DNA of 64,000 nucleotides from Chitinophaga oryzae. Lineage in GTDB: Bacteria; Bacteroidota; Bacteroidia; Chitinophagales; Chitinophagaceae. Made by a program: the position numbers and the translations under genes. Of this stretch, positions 8,704 through 18,865 are shown in pieces. Each line of letters begins with the position of its first letter. Positions within the stretch are counted from its first letter, which is position 1. The notes below the pieces were generated by a model. That model did not search any database and had not been told where the DNA came from. It saw only the letters and a list, made by a program, of their open reading frames with translations. The DNA lies in NCBI RefSeq assembly GCF_012516375.2, contig NZ_CP051204.2, forward strand, positions 3,224,001 through 3,288,000. The letters are read 5' to 3'.

Positions 8704-10197
8704 TTAGTTATATCCTTCGTTTTGTTTGATGACACCGCCGCTTTGGGTGATCACCAGCCTGGGTAAAGGCAGCAGCACTTTATAAGGCTGTGCGGTAGTG
8801 GAGCCATCGTTGACAGCGCGCTGGATATAGAGGTTCCAGCGGATCAGGTCATCTTTTCTCCAGCCTTCGCCCCACAGTTCAAACAGGCGTTCGTCCTGTA
8901 TTTTGGCGAGGAACTGGGTTTTAGAGAGACCTATGGGCAGGTCTGCCAGCCCGGCTCTTCTCCTGACGGCGTTGATGGCGTCGTAAGCTTGCTGGTTAGG
9001 AGCGCCGTTAGCTTCGTTGATGCTTTCTGCCAGCATCAGCAGTACGTCGGCATAGCGATAGATAGGGAAGTCGATCGCGCTGTTCTGTGAGTTGGCGCGG
9101 GACGGGTCGGGAGCGAATTTCACAGGGATAGCGCCCAGTTCGCCCGCTGTCCTGGCGTTTTTATAGATCACTTTTCCACCGGGGTCTTTCCCTACAGGAT
9201 AGGACTCCAGCAGCACTTTCAGCCTTTTATCCTTTTTATCGAATTTATCGTAGCTGGTCCAGGGCATTTTATAACCGCCCCATGCTGTCAGCGGGATGCC
9301 GGTAGAGTCTTTGTAATCGGAGGGCAGTGCGTGTGCCAGCCACATATTGGTGTACTGGTCGCCGCCGGATGAAGAGCATACGATGGCGAGGATCATCTCC
9401 GGAGAGTTGCCGCCTTTGCTGGCGGTGTTGAAGTTGTCTTCGTAGTTGCCCATCAGGGAGTAGCCCATCTGTGTCAGTTGCTGACCGGTGGTTACTGCAT
9501 CCGCCCATTTTTTCTCATGCATGTATAGTTTCATGAGGCCGGTGAGGGCGGCGGCTTTGGAGAAGCGGCCGTAATCCATACCGGTGAACTTGTCCGGCAA
9601 TACCGCAGCAGCTTCTTTATAGTCTTTTTCGATCTGCGCCACCACTACGTCTTTGGTCGGACGGGGCAGGTAAGGGGCATTGGGATCGGCTGCTATCTTA
9701 GGGTCTGTCACGATGGTGAAGGGACCATAGTTAAAATACAGCAGTTGTGCATAGTGGGCTCTCAGCGCCTTCAGTTCGGCGATATACCGCTGTTTCAATT
9801 GGGCTTCGATGTTCAGGTTCTCGAGATTGCCCAGTGCAATAGCGATACGGGAAATATAGGAAGTATAATTACCGTAGTTGTGTGTCACCCAATCAAAGTC
9901 GGGCGTATAGTTCAGGTTACGCAGCGGTATCCAGTTGCCGCCCCAGGAGCAGATGCCTTCGTCGGTGGTCATCATGGCCTGTGTGCGCCAGGCGTAGGTG
10001 CCGGCATCCCAGCCGCCCTGCCAGTCGGCGCCGCCGGCCAGGCCGGTGTAAGCGGCGTTGACGGTGGCCACGGCGCCTTCATTGGTATTCACTACATCGG
10101 CGAGGTTGCCGTAGGTGGTATATTTCAGGTCTTTTTCACATGCGCTGAAAGCCGCGAGGCTGCCCAGCAAAACGAGTCGGTGATATATGTTTTTCAT
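8704..10197 (-). CDS. SusD/RagB-family glycan-binding outer-membrane lipoprotein (GH16 locus)
   Basis: 497 residues with lipoprotein signal LAAFSAC (lipid Cys20). SusD-like features are the N-terminal TPR-type helices (ALRAHYAQLLYFNYG), the RYADVLLMLAESINEANG block and the C-terminal NAVRRRAG and RLFELWGEGWRKDDLIRWN. SusD proteins sit as lids on SusC barrels at the cell surface and hand oligosaccharides to the transporter. It lies between susC (ends at 10216) and the GH16 gene, all on the minus strand and closely packed, so one operon is likely. The ligand is inferred to be a beta-glucan from the GH16 partner. Confidence 0.93.
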   Translation of the reverse strand: MKNIYHRLVLLGSLAAFSACEKDLKYTTYGNLADVVNTNEGAVATVNAAYTGLAGGADWQGGWDAGTYAWRTQAMMTTDEGICSWGGNWIPLRNLNYTPDFDWVTHNYGNYTSYISRIAIALGNLENLNIEAQLKQRYIAELKALRAHYAQLLYFNYGPFTIVTDPKIAADPNAPYLPRPTKDVVVAQIEKDYKEAAAVLPDKFTGMDYGRFSKAAALTGLMKLYMHEKKWADAVTTGQQLTQMGYSLMGNYEDNFNTASKGGNSPEMILAIVCSSSGGDQYTNMWLAHALPSDYKDSTGIPLTAWGGYKMPWTSYDKFDKKDKRLKVLLESYPVGKDPGGKVIYKNARTAGELGAIPVKFAPDPSRANSQNSAIDFPIYRYADVLLMLAESINEANGAPNQQAYDAINAVRRRAGLADLPIGLSKTQFLAKIQDERLFELWGEGWRKDDLIRWNLYIQRAVNDGSTTAQPYKVLLPLPRLVITQSGGVIKQNEGYN

Positions 10198-10215
10198 AAT
10201 TGTCCGGTTAAGTGA

Positions 10216-13200
10216 TTAGAAGGATACGTTTACGCCAAATACATAACTTTTTACCAGCGGGTAGAAGTTGTCCGGGTCCAGCTCAGGGTCCAGGCCGGGG
10301 TATTGGGTGATGGTAAACGGATTCTGAACGTCGAAGGAGAACCTTACACCAGAGAATACTTTTTGTCTTTCTACTACTTTGGCAGGCAGGGTATAACCCA
10401 GCGTGATGTTGCGGCAGCGCAGGAAAGAAGCGTCGGCGAGCCAGTAGCTGGCTTCGTTCTGGAACTGGGAATAAGAGCCGTCGGTGAGGGCGGTCGGGAA
10501 GTCTCCGTTCGGGTTTTTGAAGGTCCAGCGGTTGGATGATACCGGCATAGCGTTGAAACCAAAAGGATTGGTGGTGGTTTCATTGACTCTGCCGCCAGGT
10601 AGGGGGACCATTTTTTCTGGACCAGGCCGGAGAAGAAGATGTTCAGGTCGAAATTTTTATAAGCGAACTGGTTACCGATACCGAAGTTGAAACGGGGGTC
10701 GCCGTTTGCGAGCAGGGTTTTGTCTGCTGCGGAAATAGCGCCATCGGGGCCTACTACTTTACCATTGGCGTCGAAGCCGTGGATGTCTCTCAGGATAAGA
10801 CCGCCGGGCAGCATGCCGGGCATATATGCCGGTGCGCCGCCTTTCTCTCCGTTATAGATACCGGTTGACCAGTAGCCATAGATCGGGTTGAACAGTGCGT
10901 CTTTGCCGGTAGCGGCTTCCCAGGGTTTCAGGGCGCCGATGGCTGCCGGTGAACGTTCTTTCCAGTAGCTGAGGTAGTGGGAGAAATTCAGGCTGGTAGA
11001 CCAGGAGAAGCCGTTTTCAGACTGGATGTTTTTACTGTGCAGGGCGATCTCGTAACCGGTAGACCTGGTTTTCCCGGCATTGATAAATCCTTCCCTGAGC
11101 ACAAAACCGGTGGGATAGGTGACGCTGAAGATCAGGTTGCGGATGTCTTTGCGGAAGTAGTCGAATGAACCGGAGAGGCGGTTGTTAAAGAACGCGAAGT
11201 CAACGCCCGCGTTCAGTTCACCGGCTGTTTCCCAGGTGAGGTTGGGGTTTTCGTCGCGGGTCATTACTACGCCGGTATTGATATTGCCGGTGCCGAAGTA
11301 AGGGCTTCTGGAGGCGTCGTATACCCTGTTGGCCGCCGCGCCGAAGTTACTGTTACCGGTTTCACCGTAGCCGGCTCTTACCTTCAGGAAGGAGAGCGGT
11401 GTAAAGCCTTTCAGGAACGCTTCATCGGAGAGCACCCAGCCGGCAGATACGCCGGGGAAGTAACCCCATTTTTTGTTGGCGGCAAATACGGAGGAGCCAT
11501 CGCGGCGGATAGACGCCTGTAAGGTGATATTGCCTCTGTAGGTATAGATAGCGCGGGCGAAGTAGGAGGCCCAGATAGTTTCTGATTTGCTGGAACCTAC
11601 GATCGGTTTGATGGCCTGACCGGAGCCGAGGTCATAGTATTTGGACACATCAGACAGGAAGCCCTGGTTGGAGGCGTTGAAGCCTTCCCAGCCGGATTTC
11701 TGGTAGCTGTAACCGGCCACGGCGCTGAGGTTGTGCTGTTCGTTGAACGATTTGTTATAGGCGAGGGTATATTCCAGCAGGGTGGATTTGGCTTCTGACT
11801 GGGCGATGCTGGCAGAGCCGTTCACTTGTGCGCCGAGGTAGAATGTCCTGGGCAGGTAGGTGGAGCGTTTGGAGTTGGAGTTGTCGTAGCTGAAGCGTAC
11901 GTTGGCTTTCAGGTCCGGGATGATGCTCCATTCTGCAAAAGCGCTGCTGAGGGTGCGGGTAGTAACGGTCTGGTCGGTGATGGTACCGTACGACACCGGG
12001 TTGGGGATGTTAGGATAGTAGGGGCTTACGGGGTAGGTGCCGTCGGGCAGTTGCAGCGGTTGCACCGGCGCCCAGTAGATGGCGGAGGTGATGATGCCGC
12101 CGTTTTCGTTGGCGCCGCCGGTAAAGGTATTGTTAGCAGTAGCATTGGAGAGAATCATGCTGGCGCCCAGTTTGATTTTGTCGGACACTGCCTGGTCGAT
12201 GCTTACGCGGCCGTTGTAACGTTTGAAGTCAGTGCCGAGGATCACGCCTTTCTGATCGAAGTAGTTGCCGGAAGCGTAGTAGTTGGTTTTACCGTTACCG
12301 CCGGAAACAGCGATGTTGTGCTGTTGGGTGTAACCTGCGCGGGTGATGGCGTCGGTAGCTTTTTCGTTGTAGCTGCGGGCGGAATCGATCTGGCCCTGGG
12401 AGTAGATCGGTTTATAGGGCTGGGCTACAGATCCGGGATCGGTGGTGCCGTAGTAGGGAGCCACTTTATTATCGCGGTACCACATTTCTTCCCTCAGGAG
12501 GTTGCGTTGCACCATGTAGTCTGCCGCGCCGTATACCGGGTACATTTTATCTACGTTCTGAATACCGTAAGAGCCGGTATATTCCACTTTTGGTTTGCCG
12601 TTGATGCCTTTTTTGGTGGTAATGAGCACTACGCCGGCGCCGGCGCGTGCACCGTAGATAGAGGCGGCGCTGGCGTCTTTCAGGAATTCGATGGACTGGA
12701 TATCGTTCGGGTTGATGAAGTTCAGCGGGGATTTGTCTACGCCGCCTTCCGCATTTTTACCGTATTTGGTGCCGGTGATGGGCTGTGCGGCAGCGTCCAT
12801 CACGGGTACGCCGTCGATCACGTACAACACGCCGGCGTTAGCGAAGGACGGGTTGCTTCTGATCTGTACTTTGATGCCTGCGCCGGGCTGACCGGTGGTT
12901 TGTGTGACCTGTACGCCGGAAGCCTTGCCCTGCAGGGCGCTTTGGAAGCTGGTGCTGGCGCTGATGTTAAGGTCTTTGCCTTTTACGGTGGTCACGGCGC
13001 CGGTGAGGTTCTTCTGTTTTACGGTGCCGTAGCCGATCACTACTACGTCTGACAGGGCATTGGTAGCGCGTTTCAGGCGGATGTCCAGGGTGGCCTGGCC
13101 GGTGTAGATGATTTCCTGGGTTTCGAAACCGATGGAGCGGACTATCACCACATCGCCTTTTACGAGGTTGAGGGTGAAGCTGCCATCGGTTTTGGTGATG

Positions 13201-13679
13201 GCGCCTTTCTGGGAGCCTTTTACGGCTACGGTCACAAAAGGCAGCGGGGCGCCGTCAGCGTCGAGGATCTTGCCGTTCACGTCGGTCAGCGGGCTGTCTG
13301 TCAGGGTAGTGGCTGCCGGTTTTTTCCGTACGGTGATCTCTTTGCCGTCCATCACGTAGGAGAGGGGCTGGTCGGCGAAAATGGCTTTCAGCGCTTCGTT
13401 CAGCGGAACATCGTTGAGGTTCACGCTGACCGGTTTAGCGGTGCTGATATGATCTTTAACGTAGAAGAAGTTGTAGCCAGTCTGGCTTCTCAGTTTCCGG
13501 ATAACGGTGACAAGGGAAGCGTTTTTCTCAGAAAGGGTTACTTTCTGTGCATTGGCTGCAGCACTGAGGCCGACGAACGCTGTAAGCAATAAGGTGGTTG
13601 CAATCCGCATGAAAACGAAGATTTTGGAAGGCCGGCAATAGCTCGCCCTGCCTCCTTTGTGAAGAAGGTTTAATATCAT
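10216..13679 (-). pseudogene. SusC/RagA TonB-linked outer-membrane transporter with STN domain, frameshifted near its C-terminus (GH16 locus)
   Basis: The first frame (start at 13679, stop at 10374) encodes a signal peptide (MRIATTLLLTAFVGLSAAANA), an STN signalling domain (about 47-115), a CarboxypepD_reg-like domain (about 130-200), the SusC motif DVVVIGYGTVKQKNLTGAV, a plug and most of the barrel. After FFSGLVQKK the frame is lost at the A6 run (T6 on the plus strand, 10611-10616). The true ending (VPLPGGRVNETTTNPFGFN through GVNVSF) continues in another frame to 10216. One extra A would give an intact protein of about 1150 residues. The STN domain implies substrate-triggered signalling to the FecR protein encoded just upstream. 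Either the gene is inactivated or the base is miscalled. Confidence 0.9.
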
Positions 13680-13760
13680 ACCTTTACGAGGTTTGGTTTT
13701 TAATTCAATGTTTGTTTTTCCGAGCGTGAAAAATTGATTTTGATTGAAGCCTTACGACCG

Positions 13761-13796
13761 AACGTGGAAGTGCTTCCTCACTTTCACGTTTTTTAT
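13761..13796. promoter_or_regulatory. Inverted repeat in the 5' region of susC (GH16 locus)
   Basis: AACGTGGAAGTG pairs with CACTTTCACGTT (one G-T pair) around CTTCCT. In the minus-strand transcript it would lie in the roughly 210-base leader between fecR and susC and has no U-run after it, so it is more likely a leader or attenuator hairpin than a plain terminator. On the plus strand six T follow it. Confidence 0.4.
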
Positions 13797-13889
13797 AAGG
13801 CCACCGTTTGTTGGCATTACTTCATTGGCGTGGATTTAAAGTTCACTGTTAAATAGTTGTTCCCTGACATTCATCGTTCACAATCGTAG

Positions 13890-15005
13890 TCAGTATTTGC
13901 TTACATAAATTTTCTTTTCGCTGATCCTGAATTTCAACAGGCCTGCTTTCTCGATGGTATTTAAGACTTTTGATACGTTTTCAAACCGCGAGATGGTGCC
14001 CACCATTTCGTTGGTGGGGATGTCGCCTTCGTAGATGACTTCTACATCGTACCAGCGGGTTATTTTCCGCATCACTTCGTAGATGTTTTCATCGTTGAAT
14101 TCGAAGTAGCCGTTTTTCCAGGCAACGATACCGTCGGTGTTGACGGAGGCTATTTTTACGTCGCCGTTTTTACCGCTGATGGCCTGTTGCCCGGGTTTCA
14201 GCACCTGTGCGTCGTTGATTTTAACAGCGCCGCGGAGCAGGGTGGTCCTGGCAGACGGTTCATCGGGGTAGTTGTTGACATTGAAGCTGGTGCCCAATAC
14301 CTGTATTTGTTGCTGGCTGGTGCGTACTTTAAAAGGGTGGGCCGGATCGGCGGCCACTTCAAAGTAGGCTTCACCGTTTACTTCCACGGAGCGTTCCGCC
14401 TGATGGGCGAAAGAGGCCGGGAAGGTAAGCGTGGTGGCGGCATTGAGCCATACCCGCGTACCGTCTGACAGGGTGATTTGGTATTGTTCGCCACGGGCGG
14501 TGCTGAGGGTATTGTACTGAACGGCGGTGGCGCCGTTGACCGGGCGGTATTCCAGTGAGCCGTCGGCCGCTTTGCTGACTTCCGCGCCGTCCTGGTCGGT
14601 CAGTTTGCCATCCCGGGCATCGGAGAGTAGTATCTTTTTCCCGTTGGCCAGCGTGAGGGTGGCAGTGTTCTTGCCTGCCGCCACGTCTGCCGAAGGTGGC
14701 AGGGCGTGGATGGCGACGGGGGCTGGTGGCTGGCTGCTATGCCTGAACCAGAAGAATCCGCCGGCCAGTATGCCGGTGAGGGCGGCGGCAGCAGCGATGC
14801 GCCAGGGAAATACCCTTCCACGGGAGATGCCTGTCTGCCGGTGTATTCTTTCCAGCAGGGCGCTTTCCTTGGCGGACAAGTCGCCGATATCCGGCCGGCT
14901 GGCCTGCTGTGCGTCGCACCAGGCGCTGTATGCCGCCAGATCTTCATCTGTGGCCGTGTTGGCCGCTATTCGTTCTATAATGTCTGCAATACGTGCCTGG
15001 TCCAT
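13890..15005 (-). CDS. FecR-type anti-sigma factor (GH16 locus)
   Basis: 371 residues. A cytoplasmic N-terminal sigma-binding part (1-68) is followed by one membrane helix (IAAAAALTGILAGGFFWF, about 70-88). The periplasmic FecR domain follows (ITLSDGTRVWLNAATTLTFP, VEVNGEAYFEV and HPFKVRTSQQQIQVLGTSFN), then a C-terminal DUF4974 domain (VMRKITRWYDVEVIYEGD to the end). In this family substrate binding by an STN-bearing SusC is sensed in the periplasm and relieves inhibition of the partner ECF sigma factor. The sigma gene lies 77 bp upstream and the STN-bearing susC is next downstream, so the cascade is complete in order. Confidence 0.92.
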   Translation of the reverse strand: MDQARIADIIERIAANTATDEDLAAYSAWCDAQQASRPDIGDLSAKESALLERIHRQTGISRGRVFPWRIAAAAALTGILAGGFFWFRHSSQPPAPVAIHALPPSADVAAGKNTATLTLANGKKILLSDARDGKLTDQDGAEVSKAADGSLEYRPVNGATAVQYNTLSTARGEQYQITLSDGTRVWLNAATTLTFPASFAHQAERSVEVNGEAYFEVAADPAHPFKVRTSQQQIQVLGTSFNVNNYPDEPSARTTLLRGAVKINDAQVLKPGQQAISGKNGDVKIASVNTDGIVAWKNGYFEFNDENIYEVMRKITRWYDVEVIYEGDIPTNEMVGTISRFENVSKVLNTIEKAGLLKFRISEKKIYVSKY

Positions 15006-15082
15006 GGAAAGCCTGTTAGGTGCTTGTTTAATATACTAAGGGACATAAAAAGGGGCTTCCCCCCAAAGGAGGTCAAAAAAAA

Positions 15083-15646
15083 TTACAACAACAGGAAGGA
15101 GAGCATTTTTTTGCTCAGGTCTGACCGTAGTTTTTTCAGGGCGATGGTGATCTGGTTTTCCACCGTTTTTTCGGAGATGCCCAGGCGGGCGGCGATTTCT
15201 TTGTTACTGAGGTGTTGCACGCGGCTGAGGTGGAATATCTCACGGGCGCGCTGTGGAAGTGTTTCAGAGAATTCGGTGATCACCCTTCTCAGCTCTTTTA
15301 CTTCAAAATCTTCTTCTATGCGGGTGGTGGTGGGCAGTTCCACGTTGGCGGCGAGGATGGCCGCGCGGCGGCGGGAGGTCTGGATGATGCGCGCCAGCCG
15401 GTATTTGACGGCGGCCATCAGGTAGCCTTTCAGCGAGGTGACTTCGAGGGTGGAGCGGTGTTCCCACAGCCACACAAATATCTCCTGCACGGCGTCGCTG
15501 CACTCATCTTCGTTGTCCAGGATATTCCAGGCGTACTGGTACAGCAGGCGGAAATAGCGGGCATACACCTCGTTAAAGGCCTGTACTTCGCCTTCCTTTA
15601 ATAAAGGTAGCAATGCTGCATCACTGTACGCGTTATAATCCCTCAT
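15083..15646 (-). CDS. ECF RNA polymerase sigma factor (GH16 locus)
   Basis: 187 residues. Region 2 includes EVYARYFRLLYQYAWNILDNEDECSDAVQEIF, and region 4 helix-turn-helix is LSRVQHLSNKEIAARLGISEKTVENQI. This is the Bacteroidota ECF type found with FecR and SusC/SusD. It probably drives its own polysaccharide locus once released by the neighbouring FecR protein. It is the first gene of the minus-strand run; the 163 bp to the divergent DUF2461 gene should hold both promoters. Confidence 0.93.
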   Translation of the reverse strand: MRDYNAYSDAALLPLLKEGEVQAFNEVYARYFRLLYQYAWNILDNEDECSDAVQEIFVWLWEHRSTLEVTSLKGYLMAAVKYRLARIIQTSRRRAAILAANVELPTTTRIEEDFEVKELRRVITEFSETLPQRAREIFHLSRVQHLSNKEIAARLGISEKTVENQITIALKKLRSDLSKKMLSFLLL

Positions 15647-15766
15647 ATACTAATAAACCTCCGGCAGAGCCCATCGGCCAAATTTATTTAGTTATTTGGT
15701 TATTTGGATATTTTATTATTGGATTTTTTGATTTCGCGGATGGTCCCTTCCGGCGGTAAAATAATT

Positions 15767-15774
15767 TATATTTG
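15767..15774 (+). promoter_or_regulatory. Putative -7 element of the DUF2461 gene
   Basis: TATATTTG matches the Bacteroidota -7 consensus TAnnTTTG, 35 bp before the ATG at 15810. I see no good -33 partner at the expected distance, so confidence is limited. Confidence 0.35.
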
Positions 15775-15809
15775 CTTTCGTCGATTTCATCCTGAAAAAC
15801 ATCAGCAAA

Positions 15810-16505
15810 ATGGCAAAACAAACAACAGGCGGAGCGGGCATACAACGGGCCGGATTTGATTTCTTAAAGGCGTTAAAGAAAAATAACAACCGGGAGTGGT
15901 TCAATGCGCACAAAGACGACTATCTCCGGGCGTTACAGGAAGTGGAGACCTTTGCGGACGGCCTGCTGGCAGATCTTTCCGCACATGACGTGATAGAAAC
16001 GCCTTCCGGCAAAAAGAGCCTTTTCCGTATCTACCGCGACACCCGTTTCTCTTCAGATAAAACACCTTATAAAACGTATTGGGCCGGTGGCTTCAAACGG
16101 GCTACCCGGCAGCGCCGCGGCGGTTATTATTTTCAGATAGAGCAGGGCAATACCTTTATCGGCGGCGGCTTCTGGGGGCCGGTGGCCGACGATCTCAAAA
16201 AGATCCGCGATGATATTGCCTTCGATCCGAGCCCGCTGCGAAAGATCCTCAACAGCAAGTCTTTTAAATCCACTTTCGGCACACTGGAAGGGGAGCAGCT
16301 GAAAAAGACGCCCCGTGGTTATGACGCGGAACACGAAGGGGCCGACCTGCTGCGTTACAAACAGTTCCTGTTGATCCGCCGCTTTACCGACGAAGAGGTG
16401 ATGTCACCGCAGTTCAGAAAAGAAGCCGGGAAAACCTTTGCCGCCATGCGTCCTTTCCTCGACTATATGAGTGAGGTATTGTCCACCGATTCCAACGGAT
16501 TGTAA
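15810..16505 (+). CDS. DUF2461 domain-containing protein (TIGR02453 type)
   Basis: 231 residues matching the DUF2461 pattern over its whole length: FDFLKALKKNNNREWFNAHKDDY at the N-terminus, SLFRIYRDTRFSSDKTPYKTY in the middle, GGYYFQIEQGNTFIGGG, and a C-terminal part with LRYKQFLLIRRFTDEE. The family is widespread and its biochemical role is unknown. It has no signal peptide and is presumably cytosolic. It begins a plus-strand group with a thioesterase 10 bp downstream and then a DinB-like gene; the spacing suggests a three-gene operon of unrelated small proteins. Confidence 0.9.
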   Translation: MAKQTTGGAGIQRAGFDFLKALKKNNNREWFNAHKDDYLRALQEVETFADGLLADLSAHDVIETPSGKKSLFRIYRDTRFSSDKTPYKTYWAGGFKRATRQRRGGYYFQIEQGNTFIGGGFWGPVADDLKKIRDDIAFDPSPLRKILNSKSFKSTFGTLEGEQLKKTPRGYDAEHEGADLLRYKQFLLIRRFTDEEVMSPQFRKEAGKTFAAMRPFLDYMSEVLSTDSNGL

Positions 16506-16515
16506 TCATCAGCAT

Positions 16516-16956
16516 ATGCAAAACATTGAACCGTTAGCACCGGAGATAGCGCAGCGTGTGCGCGATAGTTTCGGCCGCCAGAAAATGATGGCGCTGTACG
16601 GCGCCAGCCTGACCGGCATCGGCAAAGGGTATGTGGAGATCAGCATGCCGCCCAGCGACATTGCCCTCCGCCCGTCGGGCATCTTCCATGGCAGCGCCAT
16701 CGCAGGGCTGACAGATGTGGTGGCAGGCTATTGCGCGGCCACCATTCCCGTAGAAGACCCTTATTTCGTGACCGTGGAGTTCAAGATCAATTTCCTGAAC
16801 CAGGCCAAAGGGGAACTGCTGATCGGCCGCGGGAAGACCATCAAAGCCGGCGCCACGCTCACCATTATACAAACAGACCTCTACACCCGTACCGGCGAGC
16901 GCGAAACCCACGTGGCCACCGCGCTGGTCACGATGATGCAGATCAAAAAACGTTAA
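16516..16956 (+). CDS. PaaI-type hotdog-fold thioesterase
   Basis: The ATG at 16516 gives 146 residues. The hotdog signature is RPSGIFHGSAIAGLTDVVAGY, with the second glycine of the usual HGG replaced by Ser and the helix acid present as Asp. The strands FVTVEFKINFLNQAKGELL and a C-terminal ETHVATALVTM follow. It presumably hydrolyses an acyl- or aryl-CoA thioester in the cytosol; the substrate is unknown. It is only distantly similar to the 5351-5818 protein. It is followed two bases later by the start of the DinB-like gene, so translation is probably coupled. Confidence 0.87.
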   Translation: MQNIEPLAPEIAQRVRDSFGRQKMMALYGASLTGIGKGYVEISMPPSDIALRPSGIFHGSAIAGLTDVVAGYCAATIPVEDPYFVTVEFKINFLNQAKGELLIGRGKTIKAGATLTIIQTDLYTRTGERETHVATALVTMMQIKKR

Positions 16957-16958
16957 CC

Positions 16959-17462
16959 ATGGAAATCACTACTGTAACCACGTTCCTGCCTTACTACGAT
17001 AAAATCCGTGAACGCACCAAAAGACTGCTCGCCGTGGTGCCGCCCGAATCGCTGGACTGGGCCTATATGCCGGGCAAGTTCACTATCGGTGATGAGATAC
17101 GGCATATCGCGGCTATTGAAAGGTATATGTTCGCCGAAACCATCGCCGGTCGCCCCAGCAGCTACGACGGCTGCGGTAAAGAGAAGGCAGACGGCTACGA
17201 CGCCGTGATGGCGTATTTCGACGAAAAGCACGAGGAGTCGATAGCTATCTTCCGCGCACTGAGCGATGAAGACCTGCAGCGGAAATGTACCACGCCCGGC
17301 AATGCTACCATGCCTGTCTGGAAATGGATGCGCGCCATGGTAGAACATGAAATCCATCACCGCGCACAGTTGTATATCTACCTGAATATGATCGGTGTAA
17401 AGACTCCGCCGATGTTTGGGCTGAGTGCGGAGGAAGTGGCGGGGTATGGTAAGGGGGAGTAA
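16959..17462 (+). CDS. DinB-superfamily protein
   Basis: The ATG at 16959, just after the stop of the thioesterase, starts a 167-residue cytosolic protein. It has the four-helix DinB arrangement with metal-ligand type histidines: GDEIRHIAAIERYMF in helix 2 and MVEHEIHHRAQLYIYLNMIG in the last helix. It lacks the signal peptide of the DinB protein at 5886. Function is unknown; family members include metal-dependent thiol transferases. It is the third gene of the operon starting at 15810. Confidence 0.87.
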   Translation: MEITTVTTFLPYYDKIRERTKRLLAVVPPESLDWAYMPGKFTIGDEIRHIAAIERYMFAETIAGRPSSYDGCGKEKADGYDAVMAYFDEKHEESIAIFRALSDEDLQRKCTTPGNATMPVWKWMRAMVEHEIHHRAQLYIYLNMIGVKTPPMFGLSAEEVAGYGKGE

Positions 17463-17607
17463 AAGTGGATGAATATGGCCGTAGCTGATCTGGTACTTAA
17501 ATTTGAAAATACGAATAAGGTGAAATGAGTTATGTCTGTTTTTTATATTGCCCCGAATAGTACTTGTCAACCTGCTAATACGTTAGTAGTAGCAGATACA
17601 TGTTAAG

Positions 17608-18144
17608 ATGAATAAGTTAAAACAGTCACAGCTTGTTCCTGAAGAGAGAATTATAAAACGGATAGTACAAGTAAGAGGAGAAAAGGTAATCCTGGATCTT
17701 CATCTTGCGGAGTTGTACGGAGTAGAAACACGGACACTCAAGCAAGCTGTAAGAAGAAACATAGAGCGCTTTCCGGAAGATTTTATGTTTGAGTTGACAG
17801 AAGAGGAGATAGAGTCAGTGGTATCACAAAATGTGATACCACACAAAAAGCACTTTGGAGGTGCGAAGCCCTTTGCGTTTAGTGAAACAGGTGTGGCGAT
17901 GTTATCCAGTGTACTTAGGAGTGACACAGCCATAGAAATGAATATCGCCATCATGAGAACCTTTGTGTCATTGAGAAAATTATCTGTTAATTACCAGGAA
18001 GTAATGAGGGTGTTGGATGAAATGAGGATTCAGTATGATAATCAGTTTGAGGACATTTATCGGGTGCTCGAGCATCTCATCCATAAGCCAGAGCAGCCAC
18101 GTAATGTGATCGGTTTTAACCTGAATAGGGAAAAAAAACAGTAA
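17608..18144 (+). CDS. ORF6N domain-containing DNA-binding protein
   Basis: 178 residues. The ORF6N domain spans about residues 10-100, with RIVQVRGEKVILDLHLAELYGVETRTLKQAV and then RFPEDFMFELTEEE, TGVAMLSSVLRSD and the helix IEMNIAIMRTFVSLRKL. ORF6N/KilA-N-like proteins are phage-type or mobile-element-type DNA-binding proteins, often annotated as antirepressors. The base composition is more AT-rich than the upstream operon. No integrase or phage structural gene is near, so it is probably a solitary horizontally acquired gene at the edge of the RHS region. Confidence 0.9.
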   Translation: MNKLKQSQLVPEERIIKRIVQVRGEKVILDLHLAELYGVETRTLKQAVRRNIERFPEDFMFELTEEEIESVVSQNVIPHKKHFGGAKPFAFSETGVAMLSSVLRSDTAIEMNIAIMRTFVSLRKLSVNYQEVMRVLDEMRIQYDNQFEDIYRVLEHLIHKPEQPRNVIGFNLNREKKQ

Positions 18145-18235
18145 TTGTTGTTGGTAGCTACCTGGTTTCGTGCTGGTAACGGAATAAGCGTGCTAAAAAT
18201 GGCAGATTTCGTGAGGCAGAAGATAATTTTTTGCT

Positions 18236-18865
18236 ATGCAATTAGAGAACCTTGTTCTTGACATTCGGAAGAATTTTGATCCCGAGGAAATCGAGATTAA
18301 AATTTCTTCTTTAAATATACATGCCGACCAGCCATTTCTGGATTTGTGGGTTAAGCTCGACGATGAAGAGGTCAGATCTGAAAACGTTATCATAGACATC
18401 GTTGGATACAAGGACCTCAAACTACAAAAGGATGTTTTTTCGGATATAGATGTGGTCAATGATCATCCTTTGCTCTGGAAATACAATGATCTCAACTCAT
18501 CATTGTATTTTAACGGGGTCGCAAAAGATCCGTACCGGCTTTTTGGGAAATTGCATCGGGCTCACCGGGGTATCTACGGTGATTTGTTACCGCCAGAAAC
18601 TTATTGGAACACTGTTTTCCTGGAGCGGGACGGCTTTTTGCCACCGTTCGGGTTATTTGCAAGCGGGCCTCAGAAATTGATGGATGCATATGCCAGGTGT
18701 TTCGAAGAGGAGAGTGTCCGTTGTTCGCAAACAGCAGCCTCCATGCCGGTGTTTTGGAATGGAACAGCGCATATGGAAGGCTTTCAGGCCCTTAAAATCC
18801 TGTTTTTGGATAACTCTTTTATTATTGCGAAGGACTTTGTACTGAGGAAACGCCTCGTTGTTTAA
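18236..18865 (+). CDS. Hypothetical protein, unrecognised
   Basis: 209 residues, no signal peptide, acidic N-terminal half (VKLDDEEVRSENVIIDIVGYK) and a central segment RAHRGIYGDLLPPETYWN. I do not recognise a family. AT-rich composition and position between the ORF6N gene and the RHS gene suggest it belongs to the acquired region; a stray immunity or accessory protein is possible but unsupported. The predicted start at 18236 lies inside an AT-rich leader without a strong Shine-Dalgarno-like sequence, which is normal for Bacteroidota. Confidence 0.6.
   Translation: MQLENLVLDIRKNFDPEEIEIKISSLNIHADQPFLDLWVKLDDEEVRSENVIIDIVGYKDLKLQKDVFSDIDVVNDHPLLWKYNDLNSSLYFNGVAKDPYRLFGKLHRAHRGIYGDLLPPETYWNTVFLERDGFLPPFGLFASGPQKLMDAYARCFEEESVRCSQTAASMPVFWNGTAHMEGFQALKILFLDNSFIIAKDFVLRKRLVV

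Noticed and set aside
17608..18144. ORF6N gene taken as evidence of a prophage
   Set aside because: No integrase, capsid, tail or lysis genes are nearby; a single ORF6N protein is common outside prophages.
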